A DNA stretch of 46,198 bases from Lachnospiraceae bacterium (GTDB lineage: Bacteria > Bacillota > Clostridia > Lachnospirales > Lachnospiraceae), in contig JAAWJI010000033.1 in assembly GCA_022796795.1 (NCBI GenBank), positions 1 to 46,198 on the forward strand, in the 5' to 3' direction. The translations under genes and the position numbers were made by a program. Positions 1 through 8,006 of this stretch are shown piece by piece (position 1 is the first letter of the stretch; each line of letters starts with the position of its first letter). Below the pieces are notes generated by a model. It was not told the DNA's origin. It saw only the letters and a program-made list of their open reading frames with translations, and searched no databases.

Positions 1-223
1 AAGATGTAAATAGAAAAACCACCCTCATACAAAAACAACACAGTATAATTTCAGATTACCAAAATATATAACCACTTTTAAAAATAACTATTTTTTGTAC
101 CCCCACACCCCACATCAACCACCACCGAAACCTCAAAATACTTCTCCATCCTCTTATTCCCATTCCCTTCCTCATCTTCCGCAAACACAAAATGCTTATA
201 AAACTGCTTAAAATAAAGGATTT

Positions 224-1723
224 CTAGATATGTTTCCTTTGTATTCCCACCACACATTCTGTATGCACCGTTCCCGGAAACATATCCACCGCCCTCGCCC
301 TCATCAAGTCATATCCGCCCTCCATCAAAACCTTCAAATCCCGCGCAAGGGTAGCCGAATCGCAGCTCACATACACAATCTTCTCCGGCCGCATCTTCAG
401 CATGGTCTCCAGGCAAACCTTATCGCACCCTTTCCGAGGCGGATCCACAACGATCACTTCCGGGCGCCTCATTCTATCTCTCTCATCCCCACATTTCTCT
501 GGCTCGTTATCTCCCGAGCCTTTTCCTTCCAGCCCGCACTTCTCCAGCTTTTCCTCTTTTCCGTCCCTTCCTTTGTCCCTATCCTTTCTTCCTTCTTCCC
601 TACGTTCATAAACCCCAGCCAGCACATCCTCTGCCTTTCCTACAAAGAACCTGACATTCTCGATCCCATTCAGCTCCCCGTTTCGCCCGGCATCCACAAT
701 AGCCTGGGGCACGATCTCCACCCCATACACCTGCTTTGCTTTTTGGGCCAGAAACAGGGAAATGGTCCCGATCCCACAGTACAAATCCCATACGGTTTCT
801 GTTCCTTTCAGCCCGGCAAATTCCAGCGCCGTCTCGTAGAGACGTTCTGTCTGCACCGGATTTACCTGATAAAAGGACAGTGGTGAAATCTGATATCGAA
901 TTCCCCCAATGGAATCTGTGATATATGTTTTCCCCCAAAGCGGGAGAATCTCCTCCCCCATAATCACGTTGGTATGTTTCTCATTCACATTTATGGTAAT
1001 GCTTGTCATGCCGGGAATCCTGCTTAGGCGCTCCGCCAATTCCTGCCCATGAGGCAGTTTTCTCCCATTCAATATCAGACAAACCATCAGTTCTCCTGTA
1101 TGGAAGCCCTTTCGCAGCAGGATATGCCGCACCAATCCGCCACCGGTGGTCTCATCATAGGCCGATATATGGTACTTCTCCAGAAATACCAAGATCTCCT
1201 CCAGGATCTCCTTGTTTTCCGATACCCCCAAACAACAATCCGTGTTGGGAATGATCTGGTGGGTCCTCCCTGCATAAAACCCGGTGATCAGCTTTCCCTC
1301 CCGGTCTGTTCCCACCGGGAACTGGGCCTTGTTCCGGTAATGGTAGGGTTCCTCCATGCCAATGATGGGCTCCATACATGCCAGCAGCTTTTCTTCCGGG
1401 ATTCCGCCCAGGCGTATCAGGTTGTTCTTCACTTTCTTTTCTTTAAACTCCAACTGCTTTTCGTAGGAAAGCGCCTGGATCTGACAGCCGCCGCATTTCT
1501 GGTGAAGCGGGCACAATGGGGGAACCCGGTCCGGCGAGGGCTTCAGCACCCGCAGCAGCCTGGCATAGCCATAGTTTTTCTTCAGCTTCATGATGCCTGC
1601 CTCCACCACGTCCCCGATTAAAGCATCCTTAATAAAGAAAGGAAAGCCATCCGCCTTTCCGATGCCTTCCCCTTCACTTCCCATATCCTCAATCGTCAAC
1701 ACGATTCGATCATTCTTTTTCAT
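224..1723 (-). CDS. rlmD: 23S rRNA (uracil-5-)-methyltransferase, RlmD/RumA family
   Basis: SAM-dependent enzyme that makes 5-methyluridine in 23S rRNA. An N-terminal TRAM domain (about residues 1-60) is followed by the Fe-S cluster cysteines C71, C77 and C80 with a fourth at C163/164. The SAM-binding motif DLYCGIGT is at about 313-320, VDPPRKG at 426-432, and the catalytic cysteine lies in YVSCDSATLARDL (C454). The start has AGGAGA 8 nt upstream. At 499 residues it is longer than the usual 450-460. The excess is a highly charged Lys/Glu/Arg/Gly stretch at about 372-420, between the SAM site and the VDPP motif. Family assignment is secure; the exact target uridine (RlmD or RlmCD type) cannot be read from sequence. 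Confidence 0.95.
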   Translation of the reverse strand: MKKNDRIVLTIEDMGSEGEGIGKADGFPFFIKDALIGDVVEAGIMKLKKNYGYARLLRVLKPSPDRVPPLCPLHQKCGGCQIQALSYEKQLEFKEKKVKNNLIRLGGIPEEKLLACMEPIIGMEEPYHYRNKAQFPVGTDREGKLITGFYAGRTHQIIPNTDCCLGVSENKEILEEILVFLEKYHISAYDETTGGGLVRHILLRKGFHTGELMVCLILNGRKLPHGQELAERLSRIPGMTSITINVNEKHTNVIMGEEILPLWGKTYITDSIGGIRYQISPLSFYQVNPVQTERLYETALEFAGLKGTETVWDLYCGIGTISLFLAQKAKQVYGVEIVPQAIVDAGRNGELNGIENVRFFVGKAEDVLAGVYERREEGRKDRDKGRDGKEEKLEKCGLEGKGSGDNEPEKCGDERDRMRRPEVIVVDPPRKGCDKVCLETMLKMRPEKIVYVSCDSATLARDLKVLMEGGYDLMRARAVDMFPGTVHTECVVGIQRKHI

Positions 1724-1752
1724 CCCATTCTCCTAATCTTCCAATCTGTGTA

Positions 1753-1835
1753 TCCTCTCTGTCAATACGGGCCCCTGCCCTGTCCAGGGGATTTTCCTGT
1801 CCTGTCTGCCGCTTGTACGTCCTCTCTGGCAATAC
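1753..1835. repeat. Two-copy 16-bp direct repeat in the rlmD leader
   Basis: TCCTCTCTGNCAATAC occurs at 1753-1768 and 1820-1835 (one mismatch, 67 bp apart), just upstream of rlmD. Between the copies is a CCCCTG/CAGGGG hairpin (about 1772-1790). The repeat is seen directly. A regulatory role is only a guess. Confidence 0.4.
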
Positions 1836-1859
1836 AAAATCCCCCAGAGGTATTCTGTT

Positions 1860-1895
1860 CTGAAATACAAACAGTCCCTAAAATGCCAGACTGTC
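1860..1895 (-). terminator. Possible intrinsic terminator after the DAK-like gene
   Basis: ACAGTC and GACTGT arms (8 bp when the outer A-T and G-U pairs are counted) enclose a 12-nt loop a few bases downstream of the minus-strand gene ending at 1901. A TTTGTATTT tract follows on the minus strand. The stem is short, so this is tentative. Confidence 0.35.
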
Positions 1896-1900
1896 TTCTC

Positions 1901-2152
1901 CTACCCTTTCAATCCCTTGGCCTGCCGCTCCATGTCCTCGATGACGATATCATAAATCTCTCCCATTGACGCGCAGTACTCCAGAACCTTCCAGGGCTCA
2001 TTGGTATGGAAATGAATTTTAATCAGATCCTCGTCTCCCACCGCCAGCAGGCAGTCCCCCTGAAAGTGACTGGCAAAGTAGTCGCTAATCGCGTCCTCGT
2101 CCAGATCTTCTCCTTCTATTAACAGCTGTGTGTCATAACGGTATTCTAGCAT
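1901..2152 (-). CDS. Stand-alone DAK-phosphatase/FakA C-terminal-like domain protein
   Basis: An 83-residue protein. Its core VGDEDLIKIHFHTN followed by WKVLEY and EDMERQ matches the end of the FakA/YloV family (fatty acid kinase subunit with DhaL and DAK-phosphatase-like domains). In that family the motif VGDED(L)VKVHxHT lies in the C-terminal region. Here it stands alone with no kinase (DhaL) part, so a kinase activity is not implied. The ATG at 2152 is preferred over an in-frame GTG six bases upstream, because AGAGG lies 9 nt from the ATG but only 3 nt from the GTG. It lies downstream of yhaM and upstream of rlmD on the same strand. Function unknown; a ligand-binding or regulatory domain is an inference. 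Confidence 0.75.
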   Translation of the reverse strand: MLEYRYDTQLLIEGEDLDEDAISDYFASHFQGDCLLAVGDEDLIKIHFHTNEPWKVLEYCASMGEIYDIVIEDMERQAKGLKG

Positions 2153-2240
2153 ATGCACTTACCTCTTTTCAGCATTTTCTATTCTCACAACGTATTCCCG
2201 GGCCTGGATTTAAGCCGCCGGATATACCCTAACCGCCGCC

Positions 2241-3182
2241 TTACGAACTCTTCCGAATATTTGATTCAAACAGCCGGTTATACCCCAGCCAGTCCTTATT
2301 ATCCCCGGCTGCCCGCAGGATTTCTGTCATGGTCTCCAGCTTGGCGTCTGTGTTATCCGCCATATTCAAGGCTACCGCCTCGATCAGAGCCGGCTTTTTG
2401 GGCGAGCCATATTCCAGTTCCCCATGGTGAGCCAATATACAATGCTTCAGCTCATTGCCCAGCTTCTGCGGGAACCCTTCAATCTGCTGGATCTTCTCGT
2501 GAACCATCTCGTAGCCAATGGATATATGCCCCAGCAGCTGCCCCTCGTCTGTGTAATCGTTGACCGGAAATTCCGACAGCTCTTTAAGCTTTCCAATATC
2601 ATGGCATAGGGCCGCCGTGTAGAGAAGGTCTGCATGGAGTGCAGGATATGTTTTCGTATAATAGTCGCAAAGCTTCACCACGCTCAGGGTGTGTTCCAGA
2701 AGACCGCCTACAAAGCTGTGGTGCACGCTTTTTGCCGCCGAATGGAACTGAAAGGCCTTGGCAAATTCCCCGTCTTTTACGAAAAAGGCCTCTGCCAGGG
2801 CGCGAAGATGGGGCTCTTGTATTTTCTGCACGAAGCCCAGCAGCTCCTGGTACATGGCCTGGATGTCTTTTCCGCTTACAGGCAGATAGTCTGCAGGGGC
2901 GTATTCCCCCTCCCGGGCCTTCCGTGCCCGCTTTACATTCAGCTGAATGGCACCCTGGAAATTGGTGACCTCCGCCACAATATCCACATAATCCATCACA
3001 GCAAACTCACCGATGCCCTGGGAATTGGGATCCCAGATCTTGGCGTCCGCCGTTCCGCTCTTGTCCTGAAAAATCACGTTTTCATAAGCCTTGCCGTTTT
3101 TCGTAACAGCTCCCTGCTTATACTTACACAGATATACTCCCGATACCCGCTCTCCCTCCCGAAAGCTCTCAATATACTTCAT
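2241..3182 (-). CDS. yhaM: 3'-5' exoribonuclease YhaM family (OB fold plus HD domain)
   Basis: A 313-residue cytoplasmic nuclease. The N-terminal 100 residues form an OB-type nucleic-acid-binding domain (FQDKSGTADAKIWD). The HD metal-dependent phosphohydrolase domain follows, with His residues in HHSFVGGLLEHT, the HD pair in ALCHDIGKL, GHISIG, LAHHGELEYGSPKKP, and a final Asp in ADNTDAKLE. This order and length match YhaM/CBF1 of Firmicutes, which degrades RNA and single-stranded DNA from the 3' end. The start is preceded by AGGGAA. Between this gene and the HtrA-like gene (3183-3273) is a short spacer in which TCCCTCTATTTC occurs twice. Confidence 0.9.
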   Translation of the reverse strand: MKYIESFREGERVSGVYLCKYKQGAVTKNGKAYENVIFQDKSGTADAKIWDPNSQGIGEFAVMDYVDIVAEVTNFQGAIQLNVKRARKAREGEYAPADYLPVSGKDIQAMYQELLGFVQKIQEPHLRALAEAFFVKDGEFAKAFQFHSAAKSVHHSFVGGLLEHTLSVVKLCDYYTKTYPALHADLLYTAALCHDIGKLKELSEFPVNDYTDEGQLLGHISIGYEMVHEKIQQIEGFPQKLGNELKHCILAHHGELEYGSPKKPALIEAVALNMADNTDAKLETMTEILRAAGDNKDWLGYNRLFESNIRKSS

Positions 3183-3273
3183 ATCAGTTCCCTTCCATTT
3201 CTGTCAGTCTTTATGCTCCCTCTATTTCCACAGGACATTTTGTAATCGCCCCTGTTTCCACAGAAATCTCCCT

Positions 3274-4587
3274 CTATTTCAGCGCACTAAGCCCCACGCT
3301 GCACATGATCTCTTTCATCCCCTCCTTGCCTTGACGCATAACCTTCACTGTGATCACCTGGTCTTCGGAGAAATTCAAGAGCAGCTCCTGCATTTCGCTT
3401 AAGCTTTTCACCTCCTGGCCGCTGATGTCCACAATGACGTCGCCGCCCTGGATTCCTGCGGTCATGGCCGGGGAATCCATCTCCACGCTGGTAATGTAGA
3501 CTCCCTCCGGCAGCCCCAGCTCCTCCTGCACCTCTACTGTCACGTCTGCTCCCCGAATTCCCAGGTACACAATATCCTGGTTGTTGCTGAGATGCTCAAT
3601 GACTCCCTTCAGGTCTGAGATTCCGTAGGCTGTCAGGACTTCCGGATTGTAGGAATGCAGGTATGTATCCTGCAGCCATCCCACTACCTCTCCTTTGAGA
3701 TTGATAAGTACGCCGTTGCTGTGGGCGCTTCGAAGCTGGTCTACCAGCAGAAGCTGATATTCCCCGTCCACAGCGGAGGCATGATAGGACACGGCCGTCA
3801 AATTTCCGAATAACAAAGAGCCTGGGATGCCCACAGGACTTCCCAGAGCAATCACCGCCTCTCCGGGACGCAAGGTCCGGGAATTTCCCCAGGTTACGGT
3901 CCGTATCTGTTTCAGGGTGGATTCCTCCAGGTCTCCCAGATTCACGCTGAGGATCGCCAGATCGGTAACGGGATCGTATTTTTTCAGCGCCGCCTCCACC
4001 GTCTTGGAGTCCGCAAAGGTTACCCGCAGCTGGTCCGCTCCGGATATATCCGAGTAGGTGGTCAGGATCAGCTCCTCCACGCCGTTGTCGTCCACAATGA
4101 GACCGCTGACATTCCGCTCGCTCTCATAGGTTTCATTAAACCAGTCCATATCGCTGCTGCCGGCTGTGACCGTCACCATGCTTTTCATGGCCTCCAGGCT
4201 CGCAGAGCGCATTTTCCCCATAAGACGCGTGTAATCCTCCAGCTCCATCTCCACGGTCTCTGTGATCACGATAGGCTCCTGGGGAGGTTCCGGCTCCTGA
4301 ACCGGCGGTGTCGCTGGTTCCTCCGGCTTTTCCGTCTCCCCAACCTCCTCTGTCGGATCCTCATCCTTGGGAATATTGATCTCCCGCACGGGATCCTCCC
4401 CAAACCGCTCCTGTACCAAAGGGTATACCAGCACAAAGGTCACGCAGGCAACCGCGCCGAACAGGACGGCCAGCACAATGGTGAGCCCGATTTTCCGAAG
4501 CGTCCGGTTCTGCCGCAACAGAGGGCGCTTAATTTTCTCTTGGACAAACTGAAACTCATCCTGCCCTGTCTTTTTCTCTTCCGCCAT
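3274..4587 (-). CDS. Membrane-anchored HtrA/DegP-like protein with PDZ domain, probable pseudoprotease
   Basis: A 437-residue protein with a basic cytoplasmic tail, one membrane segment (about 34-57), a Pro/Glu-rich linker (about 66-110), a trypsin-like domain (about 125-330) and a C-terminal PDZ domain (about 340-430). The fold signatures of HtrA are present: VSGLIVDDNG, DPVTDLAIL, ALGSPVG and LINLKGEVVGW. The active site has decayed. The usual TNNHV histidine block reads LTTYSDI (174-181), and GNSGG reads AHSNG (288-292), so the His and the oxyanion-hole glycines are lost. Asp209 and possibly Ser290 remain. An extracytoplasmic binding or scaffold role is inferred instead of proteolysis. It is the first gene of the leftward set, divergent from mutS2. 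Confidence 0.85.
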   Translation of the reverse strand: MAEEKKTGQDEFQFVQEKIKRPLLRQNRTLRKIGLTIVLAVLFGAVACVTFVLVYPLVQERFGEDPVREINIPKDEDPTEEVGETEKPEEPATPPVQEPEPPQEPIVITETVEMELEDYTRLMGKMRSASLEAMKSMVTVTAGSSDMDWFNETYESERNVSGLIVDDNGVEELILTTYSDISGADQLRVTFADSKTVEAALKKYDPVTDLAILSVNLGDLEESTLKQIRTVTWGNSRTLRPGEAVIALGSPVGIPGSLLFGNLTAVSYHASAVDGEYQLLLVDQLRSAHSNGVLINLKGEVVGWLQDTYLHSYNPEVLTAYGISDLKGVIEHLSNNQDIVYLGIRGADVTVEVQEELGLPEGVYITSVEMDSPAMTAGIQGGDVIVDISGQEVKSLSEMQELLLNFSEDQVITVKVMRQGKEGMKEIMCSVGLSALK

Positions 4588-4887
4588 ATACTTCTCCTTA
4601 TAGTCCCTCGGACATCTGTATTCTACTTTTCAGATCTCCATATATTCCCAAAAAACAGCAATTTCCTCCCTGTAAGATGCGCGCATTCATACATGCCTCC
4701 CGGGCACTTCCTATGCTTCGCCCATTTTCCAGGGAATCGCTGAACGGTTCCCCAATACTATTTCTGAAAATTCTATCCAGTCTACATTCTCGCACATGGC
4801 CTATTCTTTTCTATTTTAATACATTTTCCATATACTGTCCAGAAGTTCTGCTTTTCTTTCCGGCCGTTTTAGAGTAAAATAGAGATT
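4588..4887. promoter_or_regulatory. Divergent intergenic region between the htrA-like gene and mutS2
   Basis: About 300 bp that must carry promoters for both directions. A TAAAAT (4875-4880) lies too close to the mutS2 ATG for an ordinary leader, and no paired consensus -35/-10 stands out. A 65-codon open frame on the minus strand (4598-4795) begins with GTG, has no ribosome binding site and resembles nothing I know. I see no repeat or RNA gene here. Confidence 0.4.
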
Positions 4888-7263
4888 ATGAATGAGAAAG
4901 CGATGCACATTTTGGAATACGACAAAATTATAAATCTGCTTGCGGAGCATGCATCCAGCGACTCCGGACGGGAGCGTTGCAAAAATCTGGTGCCCATGAA
5001 AGATCTGGAGGAAATTAACCGGGCACAGCAGGAGACCGCGGATGCATTGACCCGAGTGTATCAAAAGGGAAGCGTGTCCTTTTCCGGAGCCCGGAATGTA
5101 TGCGAATCCCTGAAGCGCCTGGAGATCGGCGGCACCCTGTCCATGGAAGAGCTGCTCCACGTCTGCTCTCTTCTGGAGGCGGCCGGACGAGTGAAACAAT
5201 TTTCCAGACGGGAGGATCCGGATGCGCCCAGGGACAGTCTGGATGAATATTTTGAAATGCTGGAGCCTTTGACCCCTTTATCTTCGGAGATCCGCCGCTG
5301 TATTTTAAGCGAGGAGGAGGTCAGCGACGACGCCTCCCCGGAACTGAAACGGCTGCGCCGTTCCATGCAGCAGGCCTATGACCGGGTCCAGTCCACCCTT
5401 CACTCCATGGTAAACGGTTCTGCCCGCACCTATCTGCAGGATGCGGTCATTACCCAGCGGAACGGTCGCTACTGTCTGCCGGTGAAGGCGGAATACCGGG
5501 GTCAGGTGCCGGGTATGATTCACGATCAGTCCTCCACAGGCTCCACCCTCTTTGTGGAGCCCATGGCTGTGGTTAAGCTTAACAATGATATCCGGGAACT
5601 GATGCTAAAAGAGGAAGAAGAAATTCAGCGGATTCTGGCCTGCCTGAGCAGCGAGACAGCCGTATACGGAGAAGCCATCCGGGAGAATTACCGGATTCTT
5701 GGAATACTGGACTTTATCTTTGCCAAGGCCCTGTACGCCAAAAAGCTGCGGGCCATCCGGCCTCTGTTCAACACCAAGGGTTTTCTGCATATTAAGGAAG
5801 GGCGGCATCCTCTGCTGAATCCCGCCAGGGTGGTGCCTATTGATATTTCCCTTGGTCAGGATTTTGACCTGCTCATTGTCACCGGCCCCAACACCGGCGG
5901 TAAGACGGTTTCCCTGAAAACCGTGGGGCTTCTCACCCTTATGGGCCAGGCAGGACTGCATATTCCGGCTTTCCAGGGATCCAGACTTGCCCTTTTCGAT
6001 CAGGTGTACGCGGATATTGGGGACGAGCAGAGTATTGAACAGTCCCTGAGCACCTTTTCCTCTCATATGACGAATATTGTGCGGATCCTGGGAGAAGCCT
6101 CGTCCAACTCTCTGGTTCTCTTTGACGAACTCTGCGCAGGCACGGATCCCACAGAGGGAGCGGCCCTGGCTATTTCCATCCTCTCCCATCTGCACCGGCA
6201 GGGAATCCGCACCATGGCTACCACCCATTACAGCGAACTGAAGGTCTACGCCCTGTCGGAGCCTGGGGTGCAAAATGCCTGCTGTGAATTCCAGGTGGAG
6301 ACCCTAAGCCCCACCTACCGGCTGCTTATGGGCATACCGGGAAAGAGCAATGCCTTTGCCATTTCCTCCAAGCTTGGACTCCCTGATTTTCTCATTGAGG
6401 AGGCAAAAACCCAGATCAGCGAACAGACGGAAAGCTTCGAGGATCTGCTGGCAGATCTGGAGACCAGCCGCAGGACCATGGAGCAGGAGCAGGAGGAAAT
6501 CAAGCGCCACAAGGAGGAAATCAAGTCCCTGCGCCAGGCTCTGGAGCGCAAGCAGGAAAAGCTGGAAACCCAAAGAGAACGGATTCTGCGGGAAGCCAAT
6601 GAACAGGCCGCCTCCATTCTGCGGGAAGCCAAGGATTATGCGGATCAGACCATGAAAAATTTCCATAAATTCGGCTCCGCAAACATTTCCGTTAGCGACA
6701 TGGAGGCAGAGCGGGCCCGTTTACGGGAAAAAATCTCAAATGTGGACAAAAACCTGACCATAAAGCCGGATAAAAAGCCGAAAAAGCAGGTGAAGGCCTC
6801 CGCCCTCCATCTGGGAGACCGGGTGCGCGTCTTAAGCCTGAATCTGGAGGGGACAGTCAGCTCTCTTCCCGACGCCAGGGGCAACCTCTTTGTGCAGATG
6901 GGAATTCTCCGCTCCCAGGTCAAGCTAAGCGATCTGGTGCTTCTGGAGGAAGCGGCCGAGACAGACAAATCCTTGCACAAAACCGGGGCAGGCAAAATCC
7001 GCATGAGCAAATCTGCCAGCGTCAGCGCTGAGCTCAATCTTATCGGCATGACTGTGGACGAGGCTCTGGCCCATCTGGACAAATATCTGGACGACGCCTA
7101 CCTGGCCCATCTCCCCTCGGTGCGCATCGTACACGGCAAGGGCACGGGAGCCCTGCGAAAGGCCGTGCAGAATCACCTCCGCCGGGCAAAATATGTGAAA
7201 TCCTTCCGTCTGGGGGAAATCGGAGAGGGCGACGCCGGCGTGACCATTGCAGATCTAAAATAG
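4888..7263 (+). CDS. mutS2: Endonuclease MutS2
   Basis: A 791-residue MutS2, close to the usual 780-790. It has the MutS core and clamp regions, an ABC-type ATPase with Walker A GPNTGGKT (about 332-339), the STFSSHM signature segment and Walker B LVLFDELCAGTDP. A long coiled coil (about 520-610) and a C-terminal Smr nuclease domain with HGKGTG at about 749-754 follow. Known roles are anti-recombination and ribosome-collision rescue in Firmicutes, not classical mismatch repair. The start MNEKAMHILEYDKI matches the family's N-terminus although its ribosome binding site is weak (TAGAGA). Two two-component systems follow on the same strand, the first 26 nt downstream. Confidence 0.96.
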   Translation: MNEKAMHILEYDKIINLLAEHASSDSGRERCKNLVPMKDLEEINRAQQETADALTRVYQKGSVSFSGARNVCESLKRLEIGGTLSMEELLHVCSLLEAAGRVKQFSRREDPDAPRDSLDEYFEMLEPLTPLSSEIRRCILSEEEVSDDASPELKRLRRSMQQAYDRVQSTLHSMVNGSARTYLQDAVITQRNGRYCLPVKAEYRGQVPGMIHDQSSTGSTLFVEPMAVVKLNNDIRELMLKEEEEIQRILACLSSETAVYGEAIRENYRILGILDFIFAKALYAKKLRAIRPLFNTKGFLHIKEGRHPLLNPARVVPIDISLGQDFDLLIVTGPNTGGKTVSLKTVGLLTLMGQAGLHIPAFQGSRLALFDQVYADIGDEQSIEQSLSTFSSHMTNIVRILGEASSNSLVLFDELCAGTDPTEGAALAISILSHLHRQGIRTMATTHYSELKVYALSEPGVQNACCEFQVETLSPTYRLLMGIPGKSNAFAISSKLGLPDFLIEEAKTQISEQTESFEDLLADLETSRRTMEQEQEEIKRHKEEIKSLRQALERKQEKLETQRERILREANEQAASILREAKDYADQTMKNFHKFGSANISVSDMEAERARLREKISNVDKNLTIKPDKKPKKQVKASALHLGDRVRVLSLNLEGTVSSLPDARGNLFVQMGILRSQVKLSDLVLLEEAAETDKSLHKTGAGKIRMSKSASVSAELNLIGMTVDEALAHLDKYLDDAYLAHLPSVRIVHGKGTGALRKAVQNHLRRAKYVKSFRLGEIGEGDAGVTIADLK

Positions 7264-7289
7264 CATGATCTATATAACAAGGAGGCACC

Positions 7290-7988
7290 ATGGTAACTAA
7301 ACAGAAAATACTAATCGTAGACGACGATGTAAATATTGCAGAGCTCATTGACCTCTACCTGACAAAAGAATGTTTCCAGACCATGATGGTTCACGACGGG
7401 GAGGAGGCTTTAAAGGTTTTCGACACCTTTCAGCCCAACCTGATCCTGCTGGATCTTATGCTCCCAGGCATTGACGGCTACCAGGTCTGCCGAGAGATCC
7501 GGGCCAAGTCCAACACTCCCATTATAATGCTCTCGGCCAAGGGGGAGATTTTTGACAAGGTTCTGGGCCTGGAGCTGGGAGCCGACGACTACGTGATTAA
7601 GCCCTTTGACTCTAAGGAACTGGTGGCCCGGGTCAAGGCTGTGCTGCGCCGCTATCAGCCTGCCAAGCAGGAGACCCCAGGGCCCAAGGCGAAAATCGTG
7701 GAGTATCCGGATCTCATCATCAATCAGACCAACTATTCCGTGCTCTACCGGGGACAGCCTGTGGATATGCCGCCCAAGGAGCTGGAGCTTTTATATTTCC
7801 TGGCCTCCTCTCCTAACCAGGTTTTCACCCGGGAGCAGCTTCTGGACCATATCTGGGGCTATGAATATATCGGCGATACCCGTACCGTGGACGTACATAT
7901 AAAGCGTCTGCGGGAAAAAATCAAGGACCGGGAACCCTGGAGCCTGGCTACCGTCTGGGGAATCGGTTACAAATTCGAGGTGCGCTAA
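7290..7988 (+). CDS. Response regulator, OmpR/PhoB family
   Basis: A 232-residue DNA-binding response regulator. The receiver domain (1-120) has the acidic pair DDD (11-13), phospho-acceptor D55 in LLDLMLPG, the Ser of MLSAK and Lys of IKPFD. A winged-helix domain (about 135-232) ends with the typical VWGIGYKFE. The start has AAGGAGG 7 nt upstream and lies 26 nt after mutS2. The partner kinase follows 18 nt downstream. No target gene can be named from sequence. Confidence 0.93.
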   Translation: MVTKQKILIVDDDVNIAELIDLYLTKECFQTMMVHDGEEALKVFDTFQPNLILLDLMLPGIDGYQVCREIRAKSNTPIIMLSAKGEIFDKVLGLELGADDYVIKPFDSKELVARVKAVLRRYQPAKQETPGPKAKIVEYPDLIINQTNYSVLYRGQPVDMPPKELELLYFLASSPNQVFTREQLLDHIWGYEYIGDTRTVDVHIKRLREKIKDREPWSLATVWGIGYKFEVR

Positions 7989-8006
7989 CCTTAGAAAGGC
8001 AATATT

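Noticed and set aside
4598..4795. 65-codon minus-strand frame upstream of the HtrA-like gene
   Set aside because: GTG start without a ribosome binding site and no recognisable features; more likely leader sequence.
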